Shown: piece after piece, positions 1 to 7,800 of the stretch
Position numbering within the stretch: the stretch's first letter is position 1
How the letters are laid out: each line of letters opens with the position of its first letter
NCBI GenBank assembly: GCA_910587395.1
Contig: CAJULJ010000031.1
Coordinates: 1 to 36,916, forward strand
DNA from: an uncultured Oscillospiraceae bacterium
Lineage (GTDB): Bacteria; Bacillota; Clostridia; Oscillospirales; Oscillospiraceae
Direction: 5' to 3'
Length of the DNA: 36,916 nt
Notes under the pieces: generated by a model
Databases searched by the model: none
What the model saw: only the letters and a program-made list of their open reading frames with translations
Told to the model about the DNA's origin: nothing
Translations under genes and position numbers: made by a program

Positions 1-332
1 CCCAGGTTCAGGATGGTGTCCATCATGCCGGGCATGGAGGCCCGGGCGCCGGAACGCACGGAAACCAGCAGGGGGTTCTCCTTGTCGCCGAACTTTTTGC
101 CAGTGATGCCCTCCATCTTGGTGATATACTCCATGATCTCGGCCTGGATCTCATCGTTGATCTTCTGTCCGTCCTCGTAGTACTGGGTGCACGCCTCGGT
201 GGTGATGGTGAAGCCCTGGGGCACGGGCAGGCCGATGTTGGTCATCTCGGCCAGATTGGCGCCCTTGCCGCCCAGAAGCTCGCGCATGTTGGCGTTGCCC
301 TCTGAGAACAGATAGACATATTTGTGAGCCAT
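1..332 (-). CDS. ppdK: Pyruvate, phosphate dikinase, N-terminal part (cut by window edge)
   Basis: The minus-strand frame starts with ATG at 332 and stays open to the window edge, giving 110 residues. It begins MAHKYVYLFSEGN and contains LLGGKGANLAEM, GLPVPQGFTI and SVRSGARASMPGMMDT, which are typical of the N-terminal nucleotide-binding domain of PpdK. The enzyme interconverts pyruvate, ATP and phosphate with phosphoenolpyruvate, AMP and pyrophosphate; in anaerobes it often runs in the glycolytic direction using pyrophosphate. A GGAGG ribosome site lies just upstream of the ATG. The phosphohistidine and PEP-binding domains are outside the window, so completeness cannot be judged. The gene diverges from glnA across about 410 bases of regulatory DNA. 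Confidence 0.95.
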   Translation of the reverse strand, partial: MAHKYVYLFSEGNANMRELLGGKGANLAEMTNIGLPVPQGFTITTEACTQYYEDGQKINDEIQAEIMEYITKMEGITGKKFGDKENPLLVSVRSGARASMPGMMDTILNL

Positions 333-397
333 TGTACATTCCTCCAAACATTTTATCGGGTGTGCGGGGATAAGCGCGGGGTCTAAGTCATGGACAT

Positions 398-426
398 ATT
401 TTAACAGAATACACAAGAGCGGTCAA
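398..426 (-). promoter_or_regulatory. Predicted sigma-A-type promoter for ppdK
   Basis: On the minus strand TTGACC (421-426) is followed, after 17 bases, by TAAAAT (398-403). This is a good vegetative promoter about 65 bases upstream of the ppdK start. The 412-base region between ppdK and glnA is otherwise A+T-rich; between 430 and 560 I see no further clear element. Confidence 0.6.
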
Positions 427-567
427 GTAATAGTTACCTTCCTTTTCATATTTTCCCAGTACGTCCCGCCCCTTATTGTCCAAGATGTGATATATTACAA
501 AAAACGGATTTTGAATGGTGTGAAACCTGCTTTTTGCACTAAAATTTTGCATCTGTGCAAAAAATGG

Positions 568-595
568 TTGACAAAAATCTGGTTTATGCTATACT
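568..595 (+). promoter_or_regulatory. Predicted sigma-A-type promoter for glnA
   Basis: TTGACA (568-573) and TATACT (590-595) are separated by 16 bases, a near-consensus vegetative promoter. The transcript would start near 602, leaving a leader of about 140 bases before the glnA ATG at 745. The long leader contains an early intrinsic terminator, so control is likely after initiation. Confidence 0.75.
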
Positions 596-619
596 AAACC
601 TCGTAATCGAGAGGACAAC

Positions 620-655
620 GGCGTTCCCGACCGGCAAGGTTTGGAACGCCTTTTT
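620..655 (+). terminator. Intrinsic terminator in the glnA leader (attenuator)
   Basis: GGCGTTCC (620-627) pairs perfectly with GGAACGCC (643-650) and is followed at once by TTTTT (651-655). The 15-base loop contains ACC-GGCAA-GGT, which can add a small inner stem. It lies only about 20 bases after the predicted transcription start and 90 bases before glnA, so it can only work as an attenuator of glnA. The gene after glnA encodes an ANTAR protein, a family that binds leader RNA and prevents such terminators from forming. I looked for the tandem six-base loops (A first, G fourth) described for ANTAR targets and did not find a convincing pair. Confidence 0.75.
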
Positions 656-662
656 GTATCTC

Positions 663-718
663 GGTCCAACCCAGATGAATTGGCTGCGGGAGAGGAAGAA
701 TCAATCTCCCGGCGGACC
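663..718 (+). promoter_or_regulatory. Structured leader RNA between attenuator and glnA
   Basis: GGTCC (663-667) can pair with GGACC (714-718), closing a region that holds a CCA/TGG hairpin (671-673 with 681-683) and a GGGAGA/TCTCCC hairpin (688-693 with 705-710). This could form a three-way junction just upstream of the ribosome site (AAGGGGAAG near 730). No T-run follows, so it is not a terminator. It may affect translation or RNA stability. The pairing is visible; the function is unknown. Confidence 0.4.
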
Positions 719-744
719 AATATAAATGAAAGGGGAAGTCAACT

Positions 745-2076
745 ATGGGATATTCCAAGGAAGACATCATCCGCATCGTGAAGGAAGAGGACGTCAAGTT
801 CATCCGGATGCAGTTCACCGACATTTTCGGCCAGCTCAAGAACGTGGCCATCACCGCCTCCCAGATCGAGCGGGCGGTCAACAACGAGATCATGCTGGAC
901 GGCTCCTCCATTGAGGGCTTTGTCCGCATCAACGAGTCCGACCAGTACCTGTACCCCGACCTGGACAGCTTCGTCATTTTCCCCTGGCGGCCCCAGCACG
1001 GCAAGGTGGCCCGGCTGATCTGCGATGTGCATAACCCCGACGGCTCCGCCTTTGTGGGCGACCCCCGGGGTGTGCTCCAGCGGGTGCTGGCCAAGGCGCG
1101 GGAGATGGGGTACGACACCTTCAACGTGGGTCCCGAGGCGGAATTCTTCCTGTTCCAGACCGATGAGGACGGCAAGCCCACCACCAAGACCAACGACGAG
1201 GCGGGCTACTTTGACCTGGGCCCCCTGGACCACGGGGAGTCCACCCGGCGGGAGATCTGCCTGGCCCTGGAGCAGATGGGCTATGAGATCGAGGCGTCCC
1301 ACCACGAGGTGGCCCAGGGCCAGCACGAAATCGATTTCAAGTACGCCCCCGCCCTGGACTGCGCCGACAAGATCATGACCTTCAAGCTGGCGGTCAAAAC
1401 CCTGGCTCAGAAGAACGGCCTCCACGCCACCTTCATGCCCAAGCCCATTTTCGGCATCAACGGCTCCGGCATGCACACCAATATGTCCCTCTACAAAAAC
1501 GGCCAGAACGTGTTTTTTGACCCCAGCGGCGAAAAGCAGCTGTCCAAGGAATGCTATTCCTTCATCGCCGGCGTTCTGGCCCACATGAAGGGCATGGCCG
1601 CCATCACCAACCCGCTGGTCAACTCCTATAAGCGGCTGGTCCCCGGTTACGAGGCCCCCTGCTATATGGCCTGGTCCGCCTCCAACCGCTCCGCGTTGAT
1701 CCGCATTCCCGCCAGCCGCGGGCAGGGCACCCGCGTAGAGCTGCGCTGCCCCGACCCCTCCTGCAACCCCTACCTGACTCTGGCGGTGTGCCTGGCCGCC
1801 GGTCTGGACGGCATCGAGAAGGGCATGACCCCGCCCCCGGAGATCACCGAGAACATCTTTGCCATGACCCCCGCCACCCGGCGCCGCCGGGGCATCGAGG
1901 CCCTGCCCGGCTCCCTGGAGGAGGCGCTGGCGGCCATGAAGAAGGACCGGCTGGTCATGGCCACCCTGGGCGAGCATGTCGCCTCCCAGTACATCGCCGG
2001 AAAGGAGCGGGAGTGGAACGAGTACCGCACCCGCGTGTCCAGCTGGGAAGTTGACAAGTACATGATCAACTACTGA
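745..2076 (+). CDS. glnA: Glutamine synthetase, type I (alpha)
   Basis: This 443-residue cytoplasmic enzyme makes glutamine from glutamate, ammonium and ATP, the entry point of nitrogen assimilation with GltBD. Family motifs are in order: DGSSIEGF near residue 52, GPEAEFFLF near 131, HHEVAQGQHEIDF near 190, NGSGMHTNMSL near 240, NPLVNSYKRLVPGYEAP near 293 and NRSALIRIPASRGQGTRVE near 315. The length matches the GSI-alpha group of Firmicutes, and the tyrosine adenylylation motif of the beta group is not seen, so control by adenylylation is unlikely. Regulation probably comes from the leader attenuator and the ANTAR protein encoded 30 bases downstream. The start is fixed by the upstream AAGGGGAAG ribosome site. 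Confidence 0.98.
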   Translation: MGYSKEDIIRIVKEEDVKFIRMQFTDIFGQLKNVAITASQIERAVNNEIMLDGSSIEGFVRINESDQYLYPDLDSFVIFPWRPQHGKVARLICDVHNPDGSAFVGDPRGVLQRVLAKAREMGYDTFNVGPEAEFFLFQTDEDGKPTTKTNDEAGYFDLGPLDHGESTRREICLALEQMGYEIEASHHEVAQGQHEIDFKYAPALDCADKIMTFKLAVKTLAQKNGLHATFMPKPIFGINGSGMHTNMSLYKNGQNVFFDPSGEKQLSKECYSFIAGVLAHMKGMAAITNPLVNSYKRLVPGYEAPCYMAWSASNRSALIRIPASRGQGTRVELRCPDPSCNPYLTLAVCLAAGLDGIEKGMTPPPEITENIFAMTPATRRRRGIEALPGSLEEALAAMKKDRLVMATLGEHVASQYIAGKEREWNEYRTRVSSWEVDKYMINY

Positions 2077-2106
2077 GCAGCCCGTGCCGGAAGGAAGTGA
2101 ACGGGT

Positions 2107-2640
2107 ATGCGGCAGGTGATCGTGGCCTTTGAGCGCCAGAGCAACTGCGACAGGCTCCGGGAGATCATCGAGCGGGGCGGCGAGTTTTCCTGCGTCGTGT
2201 GCCGCACCGCCGACCAAGTGCGGCGGGCGGTGCGCAAGCTGCGGCTGGATATCGTGGTGTGCGGCTTCAAGCTGGGGGAGGAGAGCTGCGAATCGCTGTT
2301 CTACGACCTGCCCCAGCGGTGCGCCATGCTGATGGTCGGCCCGCAGGCCCGGCTGGAGCTGTGCGAGGCGGAGGGCATTTTCAAGCTTCAGGCCCCCGTG
2401 CGCCGCTCGGAGCTGCTGGCGTCGGTGCGTCTGCTGGCCCAGCTGCACCGCCCCGGACGGGACGAGGCCCCCGCCCAGCGCTCCCAGGAGGAGCAGGAGC
2501 TGGTGGAGCGGGCCAAAGTGGTGCTGATGGACCGCCACGGCATGACGGAGGAGCAGGCCCACCGGTTTTTACAAAAGCAGAGCATGGACAATGGCGCCCG
2601 GCTCGCTGATACGGCCAGGCTGGTGCTGGCGGATCAGTGA
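2107..2640 (+). CDS. ANTAR-domain RNA-binding antiterminator (glnA-linked)
   Basis: The protein has 177 residues. Residues 1-115 resemble a response-regulator receiver fold, but the expected phospho-acceptor aspartate is missing: the strand LDIVVCGFK has Cys52/Gly53 where Asp would lie. Residues about 125-177 form an ANTAR domain, with RAKVVLMDRHGMTEEQAH followed by RFLQKQSMDNGARLADTA. ANTAR proteins bind paired hairpins in leader RNA and block terminators. A gene of this kind downstream of glnA is known in clostridia (glnR/nitR of solventogenic species). It follows glnA by 30 bases and a terminator comes after it, so the two genes are co-transcribed. I infer that it controls the attenuator at 620-655 and perhaps the gltB leader. 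The signal it senses is unknown, and without the aspartate it is unlikely to be phosphorylated normally. Confidence 0.88.
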   Translation: MRQVIVAFERQSNCDRLREIIERGGEFSCVVCRTADQVRRAVRKLRLDIVVCGFKLGEESCESLFYDLPQRCAMLMVGPQARLELCEAEGIFKLQAPVRRSELLASVRLLAQLHRPGRDEAPAQRSQEEQELVERAKVVLMDRHGMTEEQAHRFLQKQSMDNGARLADTARLVLADQ

Positions 2641-2650
2641 CAGATAGCGC

Positions 2651-2685
2651 AGGGCGGCAGCTTCCGAAAACTGCCGCCCTGTTTT
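2651..2685 (+). terminator. Intrinsic terminator after the glnA-ANTAR pair
   Basis: AGGGCGGCAG (2651-2660) pairs with CTGCCGCCCT (2671-2680), a perfect 10-bp stem with a 10-base loop, followed by GTTTT. It starts 11 bases after the ANTAR stop codon and separates that operon from dapF. Confidence 0.8.
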
Positions 2686-2727
2686 CCCGTTCGGCTTCCT
2701 GAAAATCGGCAGACAGGAGGGATTGCC

Positions 2728-3522
2728 ATGGACTTTACCAAGATGCACGGTCTGGGAAACGACTATATCTTTTTGAACTGCATGGAATCCACGCCTGATA
2801 ACCTGGGCGAGCTGGCCCGCCGCCTGTCCGACCGCCACGTTGGCGTGGGGGGAGACGGCATCATCTGCGTCTGTCCGTCCCAGCGGGCGGATTTTAAAAT
2901 GAGGATGTTCAACGCCGACGGCTCCGAGGGGGCCATGTGCGGCAACGGCATCCGGTGCTTTGGCAAGTACGTGTACGACAAGGGGCTGACGGACGAACAG
3001 CACCTCACCATCGAAACCCTATCGGGGGAGCGGGAGCTGTCGCTGATGGTCCGGGAGAAGCGGGTATATGCCGCCGTGGTGGATATGGGAATACCTGTTC
3101 TCGAGCCGTCCGTCTCACTTGAAATTGGAGGAATCGGGTATACCGCTGTCCCGGTATCAATGGGAAACCCCCACGCGGTCATTGAGGTGGAGGACCCCGC
3201 CGCGCTGGACCTGCAAGCCGTCGGCCCCGCCGTGGAGCGCCACCCCGCCTTTCCCCACCGGGTCAACGCGGAATTTGTCCGGGTGCTGAACCGGCAGGAG
3301 CTGGAGATGCGCGTCTGGGAGCGGGGCAGTGGTGAGACGATGGCCTGCGGCACCGGGGCCTGCGCGTCCGCGGCGGCGATGACCGCCGCCGGAAAGCTGA
3401 ACCGGGAGGCCGTCGTTCACCTGACCGGAGGGGATTTGACGGTCCGCTGGGACGAAAAATCCGGCCATGTGTTCATGACGGGCCCTGCTGTGACTGTTTT
3501 TGATGGCAAACTTGACAATTGA
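2728..3522 (+). CDS. dapF: Diaminopimelate epimerase
   Basis: DapF converts LL-diaminopimelate to meso-diaminopimelate, the peptidoglycan cross-linking residue and direct precursor of lysine. The 264-residue protein has both catalytic cysteines: Cys71 in GAMCGNGIRC and Cys207 in MACGTGACAS. The N-terminal MDFTKMHGLGNDYIF and VGVGGDGIICV blocks are also typical. The start is supported by AGGAGGG about 7 bases upstream of the ATG. The next gene, dapL, makes its substrate, but dapL appears to have its own promoter overlapping the dapF stop codon. No promoter was obvious in the 42 bases between the preceding terminator and dapF, so some read-through may be needed. Confidence 0.97.
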   Translation: MDFTKMHGLGNDYIFLNCMESTPDNLGELARRLSDRHVGVGGDGIICVCPSQRADFKMRMFNADGSEGAMCGNGIRCFGKYVYDKGLTDEQHLTIETLSGERELSLMVREKRVYAAVVDMGIPVLEPSVSLEIGGIGYTAVPVSMGNPHAVIEVEDPAALDLQAVGPAVERHPAFPHRVNAEFVRVLNRQELEMRVWERGSGETMACGTGACASAAAMTAAGKLNREAVVHLTGGDLTVRWDEKSGHVFMTGPAVTVFDGKLDN

Positions 3523-3548
3523 CCGCGCCGCCCCTTTTGCGGTAAAAT
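3519..3548 (+). promoter_or_regulatory. Predicted sigma-A-type promoter for dapL
   Basis: TTGACC (3519-3524) and TAAAAT (3543-3548) are 18 bases apart. The -35 hexamer overlaps the dapF stop codon (TGA, 3520-3522). An upstream TTGACA (3512-3517) is better in sequence but 25 bases from the -10, which is too far. The ribosome site GAAGGAG follows at about 3567. Confidence 0.6.
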
Positions 3549-3580
3549 GATTTAACCAGATAAAGTGAAGGAGTGGTCCC

Positions 3581-4795
3581 ATGGCCCACATCAATCAGAA
3601 TTTTTGCAAGCTGCCGGGCGGCTACCTGTTCCCGGAGATCGGCCGCCGGGTGCGGGCCTTTGAAAACCCGCCCATGCCCCTCATTCGTTTGGGCATCGGC
3701 GACGTGACCCAGCCCCTGGCCCCCGTGGTGGTGGACGCCATGGTGAAGGCGTCCAAGGAGATGGGGGTGAAGGAGACCTTCCGGGGCTACTGCGAGGAGA
3801 CCTGCTGCGCCTACGACTTCCTGCGCTTCGCCATCCGGGACTCCTACCAGGAACGGGGTGTGGATATCGCCGACGATGAAATTTTTGTCTCCGACGGCGC
3901 GAAAAGCGACTGCGGCAGCATCGGCGATATTTTTTCCGTTGACAATGTGGTGGCGGTGTGCGACCCGGTGTACCCGGTGTACGTGGACACCAGCGCCATG
4001 GCGGGCCGGGCCGGAGATCACGACGGGGAGAAGTGGACTGGTTTGGTCTATCTGCCCTGTACCGCCGAGAACGGCTTTTTCCCCGAGCTGCCCCCAGAGG
4101 ATAAGGCGCCCGACCTCATTTACATCTGTTCTCCCAACAACCCCACCGGGACGGCGGCCACCTATGAACAGCTCAAGGTTTGGGTGGATTACGCCAACGC
4201 CCACGGCAGCGTGATTTTGTTTGACTCCGCCTACGAGGCGTTCATCAGCGAGGAGGGTATCCCCCACAGCATCTTTGAGGTGGAGGGGGCCAAGACCTGC
4301 GCCATTGAGTTCCGCTCCTTCTCCAAGTCCGCCGGATTCACCGGCAACCGCTGCGCCTACACCGTAATCCCCAAGGCGCTGGAGCGGGAGGGCGCGTCCC
4401 TCAACGCCCTGTGGAACCGCCGCCAGGGCAGCAAGTTCAACGGCGTGCCCTATGTGATTCAGCGGGCGGCGGAGGCGGCGCTCAGCCCCGAGGGCAAGGC
4501 CCAGACCAAGGCGGCCATCGACTACTACCTGAACAATGCCAAGGTTATCCGGGAAGGGCTCACCGCCGTCGGCCTGACAGTATACGGAGGCGTGAACGCC
4601 CCCTATCTGTGGGTCAAGACGCCCGGCGGCACGCCGTCCTGGGACTTTTTCGACCTGCTGCTGAAAAAGGCCTGTGTGGTCACCACCCCCGGCGCGGGCT
4701 TCGGCCCCAGCGGGGAGGGGTATATCCGGGTCACCGCCTTCGGCGACGCGGAAGCCACCAAGGAAGCGGTCCAGCGTATCGTGTCGGTGCTGTAA
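3581..4795 (+). CDS. dapL: LL-diaminopimelate aminotransferase
   Basis: DapL is a PLP-dependent enzyme that turns tetrahydrodipicolinate directly into LL-diaminopimelate using glutamate, bypassing the succinylated or acetylated intermediates of the DapD/DapC/DapE route. The 404-residue protein begins MAHINQNFCKLPGGYLFPEI, and has LGIGDVTQPL, the SPNNPTGTAATYEQL block that positions the cofactor, and the PLP lysine Lys249 in FRSFSKSAGFTGNR. DapL is found in plants, chlamydiae and various anaerobes, including clostridia. The sequence favours DapL over a generic class I aminotransferase because the N-terminal block and DVTQPL are specific to that family. dapF is next door, and asd, dapA and dapB are at 29232-33376, so no dapD/dapE is needed. 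Its donor, glutamate, is made by gltBD just downstream. Confidence 0.96.
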   Translation: MAHINQNFCKLPGGYLFPEIGRRVRAFENPPMPLIRLGIGDVTQPLAPVVVDAMVKASKEMGVKETFRGYCEETCCAYDFLRFAIRDSYQERGVDIADDEIFVSDGAKSDCGSIGDIFSVDNVVAVCDPVYPVYVDTSAMAGRAGDHDGEKWTGLVYLPCTAENGFFPELPPEDKAPDLIYICSPNNPTGTAATYEQLKVWVDYANAHGSVILFDSAYEAFISEEGIPHSIFEVEGAKTCAIEFRSFSKSAGFTGNRCAYTVIPKALEREGASLNALWNRRQGSKFNGVPYVIQRAAEAALSPEGKAQTKAAIDYYLNNAKVIREGLTAVGLTVYGGVNAPYLWVKTPGGTPSWDFFDLLLKKACVVTTPGAGFGPSGEGYIRVTAFGDAEATKEAVQRIVSVL

Positions 4796-4806
4796 AAAGA
4801 AATCAA

Positions 4807-4875
4807 AAACCGGTCCAATGGGGGGCAGGGAAAGGGGTCATACCCTTTTGCCTCCCGTTGGGCCGGTTTTCGTTT
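4807..4875 (+). terminator. Long hairpin and U-tract between dapL and gltB (terminator or gltB attenuator)
   Basis: Bases 4807-4826 pair with 4850-4869 as a nearly unbroken 20-bp stem with three G-U pairs, and AAAGGG/CCCTTT (4831-4836 with 4843-4848) continues it towards a six-base loop. The stem is followed by TTTTCGTTT. The T-tract ends right at the GGAGG ribosome site of gltB (4876-4880). It certainly can terminate dapL transcripts. I see no promoter between it and gltB, so gltB expression must cross this hairpin, which suggests regulated read-through. Confidence 0.75.
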
Positions 4876-4888
4876 GGAGGATTCAACT

Positions 4889-7800
4889 ATGAAGCAAGAG
4901 CGGGAGCAGGCGCGGGGGCCGCTGTACGATCCCCGGTTTGAGCACGACAACTGCGGCATCGGGGCCGTGGTGGACATCAAGGGCCGCAAAACCCATCAGA
5001 CGGTGGACGACGCGCTGAAGATCGTGGAAAAGCTGGAGCACCGGGCTGGCAAGGACGCCGAGGGCCGGACCGGCGACGGCGTGGGTATCTTGCTGCAAAT
5101 CTCCCACGAGTTTTTTGTGAAGGCGGCGGCGGAGTGCGGCATCACCCTGGGCGGTGAGCGGGACTATGGCATCGGCGTGTTTTTCTTCCCTCAGGAGACG
5201 CTGAGACGGAACCAGGCCATGAAAATGTTTGAGCTTATCGTGGCCCGGGAGGGCATGGAGTTCATCGGCTGGCGAGAGGTGCCCGTGTGCCGGTCGGTGC
5301 TGGGCCACAAGGCGCTGGCGAAAATGCCCCGGATCATGCAGGGCTTTGTCCGCCGCCCGGACAAGCTGGCGAAGGGCCTGGAATTTGACCGGCGGCTGTA
5401 CATCGCCCGCCGGGAGTTCGAGCAGTCCAACGACAACACCTATGTGGCGTCCCTGTCCAGCCGGACCATCGTGTATAAGGGGATGTTCCTGGTGGGCCAG
5501 CTGCGGCAGTTCTACCCGGATTTGCAGAGCGAGGCGTACACTTCTGCCATCGCCCTGGTGCACTCCCGGTTCTCCACCAACACCAACCCGTCTTGGGAGC
5601 GGGCCCACCCCAACCGGTTTATCCTCCACAACGGGGAGATCAACACCATCCGGGGCAACGTGGGCCGGATGCTGGCCCGGGAGGAGACCATGCACGCCCC
5701 CATCTGGGACAAGGACATTGACAAAGTGTTCCCCGTGGTGAATGAGGACGGCTCGGACTCCGCCATGCTGGACAACACCCTGGAATTCCTGGTGATGAGC
5801 GGCATGGAGCTGCCCCTGGCGGTGATGATCTGCATTCCCGAGCCCTGGATGAACGACGAAAACCTGTCCCGCGCCCGGCGGGACCTGTACCAGTATTACG
5901 CCGTGATGATGGAGCCCTGGGACGGTCCAGCCTCCATCCTGTTCTCCGACGGCGACCAGGTGGGGGCGGTGCTGGACCGCAACGGCCTGCGGCCCTCCCG
6001 GTACTACGTCACCGACGACGACCGCCTGATCCTGGCCTCCGAGGTAGGCGTGCTGGACATCGACCCGGCCCATATCGTGCGCAAGTCCCGGCTGGAGCCG
6101 GGAAAAATGCTGCTGGTGGACACGGCGGCGGGCCGCATCATCGGCGACAGCGAGATCAAGGAGAGCTATGCCGCCCGCAACCCCTACGGCGAGTGGCTGG
6201 ACCGGAACCTGGTCCGGCTGAAGGACCTGCCCATCCCCAACAAGCGGGTGGAGCGATACACGCCCGAACGCCGCGCCCAGGTGCAGAAGGCGTTTGGCTA
6301 CACCTACGAGGATTTGAAGGATATCATTCTGCCCATGGCCCGCACCGGGGCGGAGAGCACCGCCGCCATGGGGGCGGACATCCCGCTGGCGGTGCTGTCC
6401 AGCCACGACCAGCCGTTGTTCAGCTATTTCCGCCAGATGTTCGCCCAGGTGACCAACCCGCCCATCGACGCCATCCGGGAGGAGATCGTCACCGACACCA
6501 CCGTATACGTGGGCGACGACGGCAACCTGCTGGAGGAGAGCGCCGAAAACTGCCGGGTGCTCCAGATCCACAACCCTATCCTGACCTCTGTGGACCTGAT
6601 GAAGATCAGGGCCATGGACAAGCCGGGGTTCCATGTGGAGACAGTGTCCCTGCTCTACTTCAAAAATATGCCTCTCAAGCGGGCGCTGGACCAGATGAAG
6701 ATTGCCGCCGACCGGGCTTACCGCAGCGGGGCCAACATCATCATCCTGTCTGACCGGGGTGTGGACGAAAACCATGTGGCCATCCCGTCCCTGCTGGCGG
6801 TGTCGGCGCTGGAACAGTATCTGATCCGCACCCGCAAGCGCACGGCGGTGTCGGTGATTCTGGAGTCCGCCGAGCCGAGAGACGTGCACCACTTTGCCGC
6901 CCTGCTGGGCTACGGCGCCCGGGCCATCAACCCCTATCTGGCCCAGGAAACCATCGGCCAGCTCATTGACGAGGGGCTTTTGGACAAGGACTTCGGCGCG
7001 GCGGTGGACGACTACGACAAGGCCATTCTCAAGGGCATCGTGAAGATTGCCTCCAAGATGGGCATTTCCACCCTCCAGTCCTACCAGTCCGCCCAGATTT
7101 TCGAGGCCATTGGCATTGCCAAGGACGTGGTGGACGAGTATTTCACCAACACGGTCTCCCGTGTGGGCGGCATTGGCCTCAAGGAGATCGAACAGCTGGT
7201 GGATAAAAACCATAGCCGCGCCTTCGACCCCCTGGGCCTGGGAGCGGACCCAACTTTGGATTCTGTGGGTTCCCACAAGGCCCGCTCGGGCCAGGAGGAC
7301 CACATGTACAATCCCCAGACCATCCACCTGCTCCAGCAGGCGGCCCGCACGGGGGATTACGGCCTGTTCAAGCAGTACAGCGCCCTGGTGGACGACGAGA
7401 CCTGTCCCCACACCCTCCGGGGGCTGATGGAGATGAAGTATGCGGAAACGCCCATCCCCATCGATGAGGTGGAGAGCGTGGACTCCATCGTCAGGCGATT
7501 CAAGACCGGGGCCATGAGCTACGGCTCCATTTCCCAGGAAGCCCACGAATGCATGGCGGTGGCCATGAACATGCTGGGGGGCAAATCCAACTCCGGCGAG
7601 GGCGGCGAGCGCCCCGAGCGGCTGAAATCCGACCGCTGTTCCGCCATCAAGCAGGTGGCCTCGGGGCGGTTCGGCGTGACCAGCGAATATCTGGTGAGTG
7701 CGAAAGAAATTCAAATCAAGATGGCTCAGGGGGCCAAGCCCGGCGAGGGCGGACACCTGCCGGGAAAGAAGGTCTATCCGTGGATTGCCAAGACCCGCTA

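Noticed and set aside
600..635. Canonical twin hexaloop ANTAR target in the glnA leader
   Set aside because: CTC/GAG at 600-611 gives a six-base loop GTAATC that lacks the A-first, G-fourth pattern, and the second hairpin is absent; not called.
739..2562. Long minus-strand frame opposite glnA and the ANTAR gene
   Set aside because: Composition-driven shadow without motifs; the plus strand has clear glnA and ANTAR products.
4874..4888. Upstream TTG start for gltB
   Set aside because: It would place the GGAGG ribosome site inside the coding region; the ATG at 4889 leaves the usual 21-residue propeptide before Cys22.
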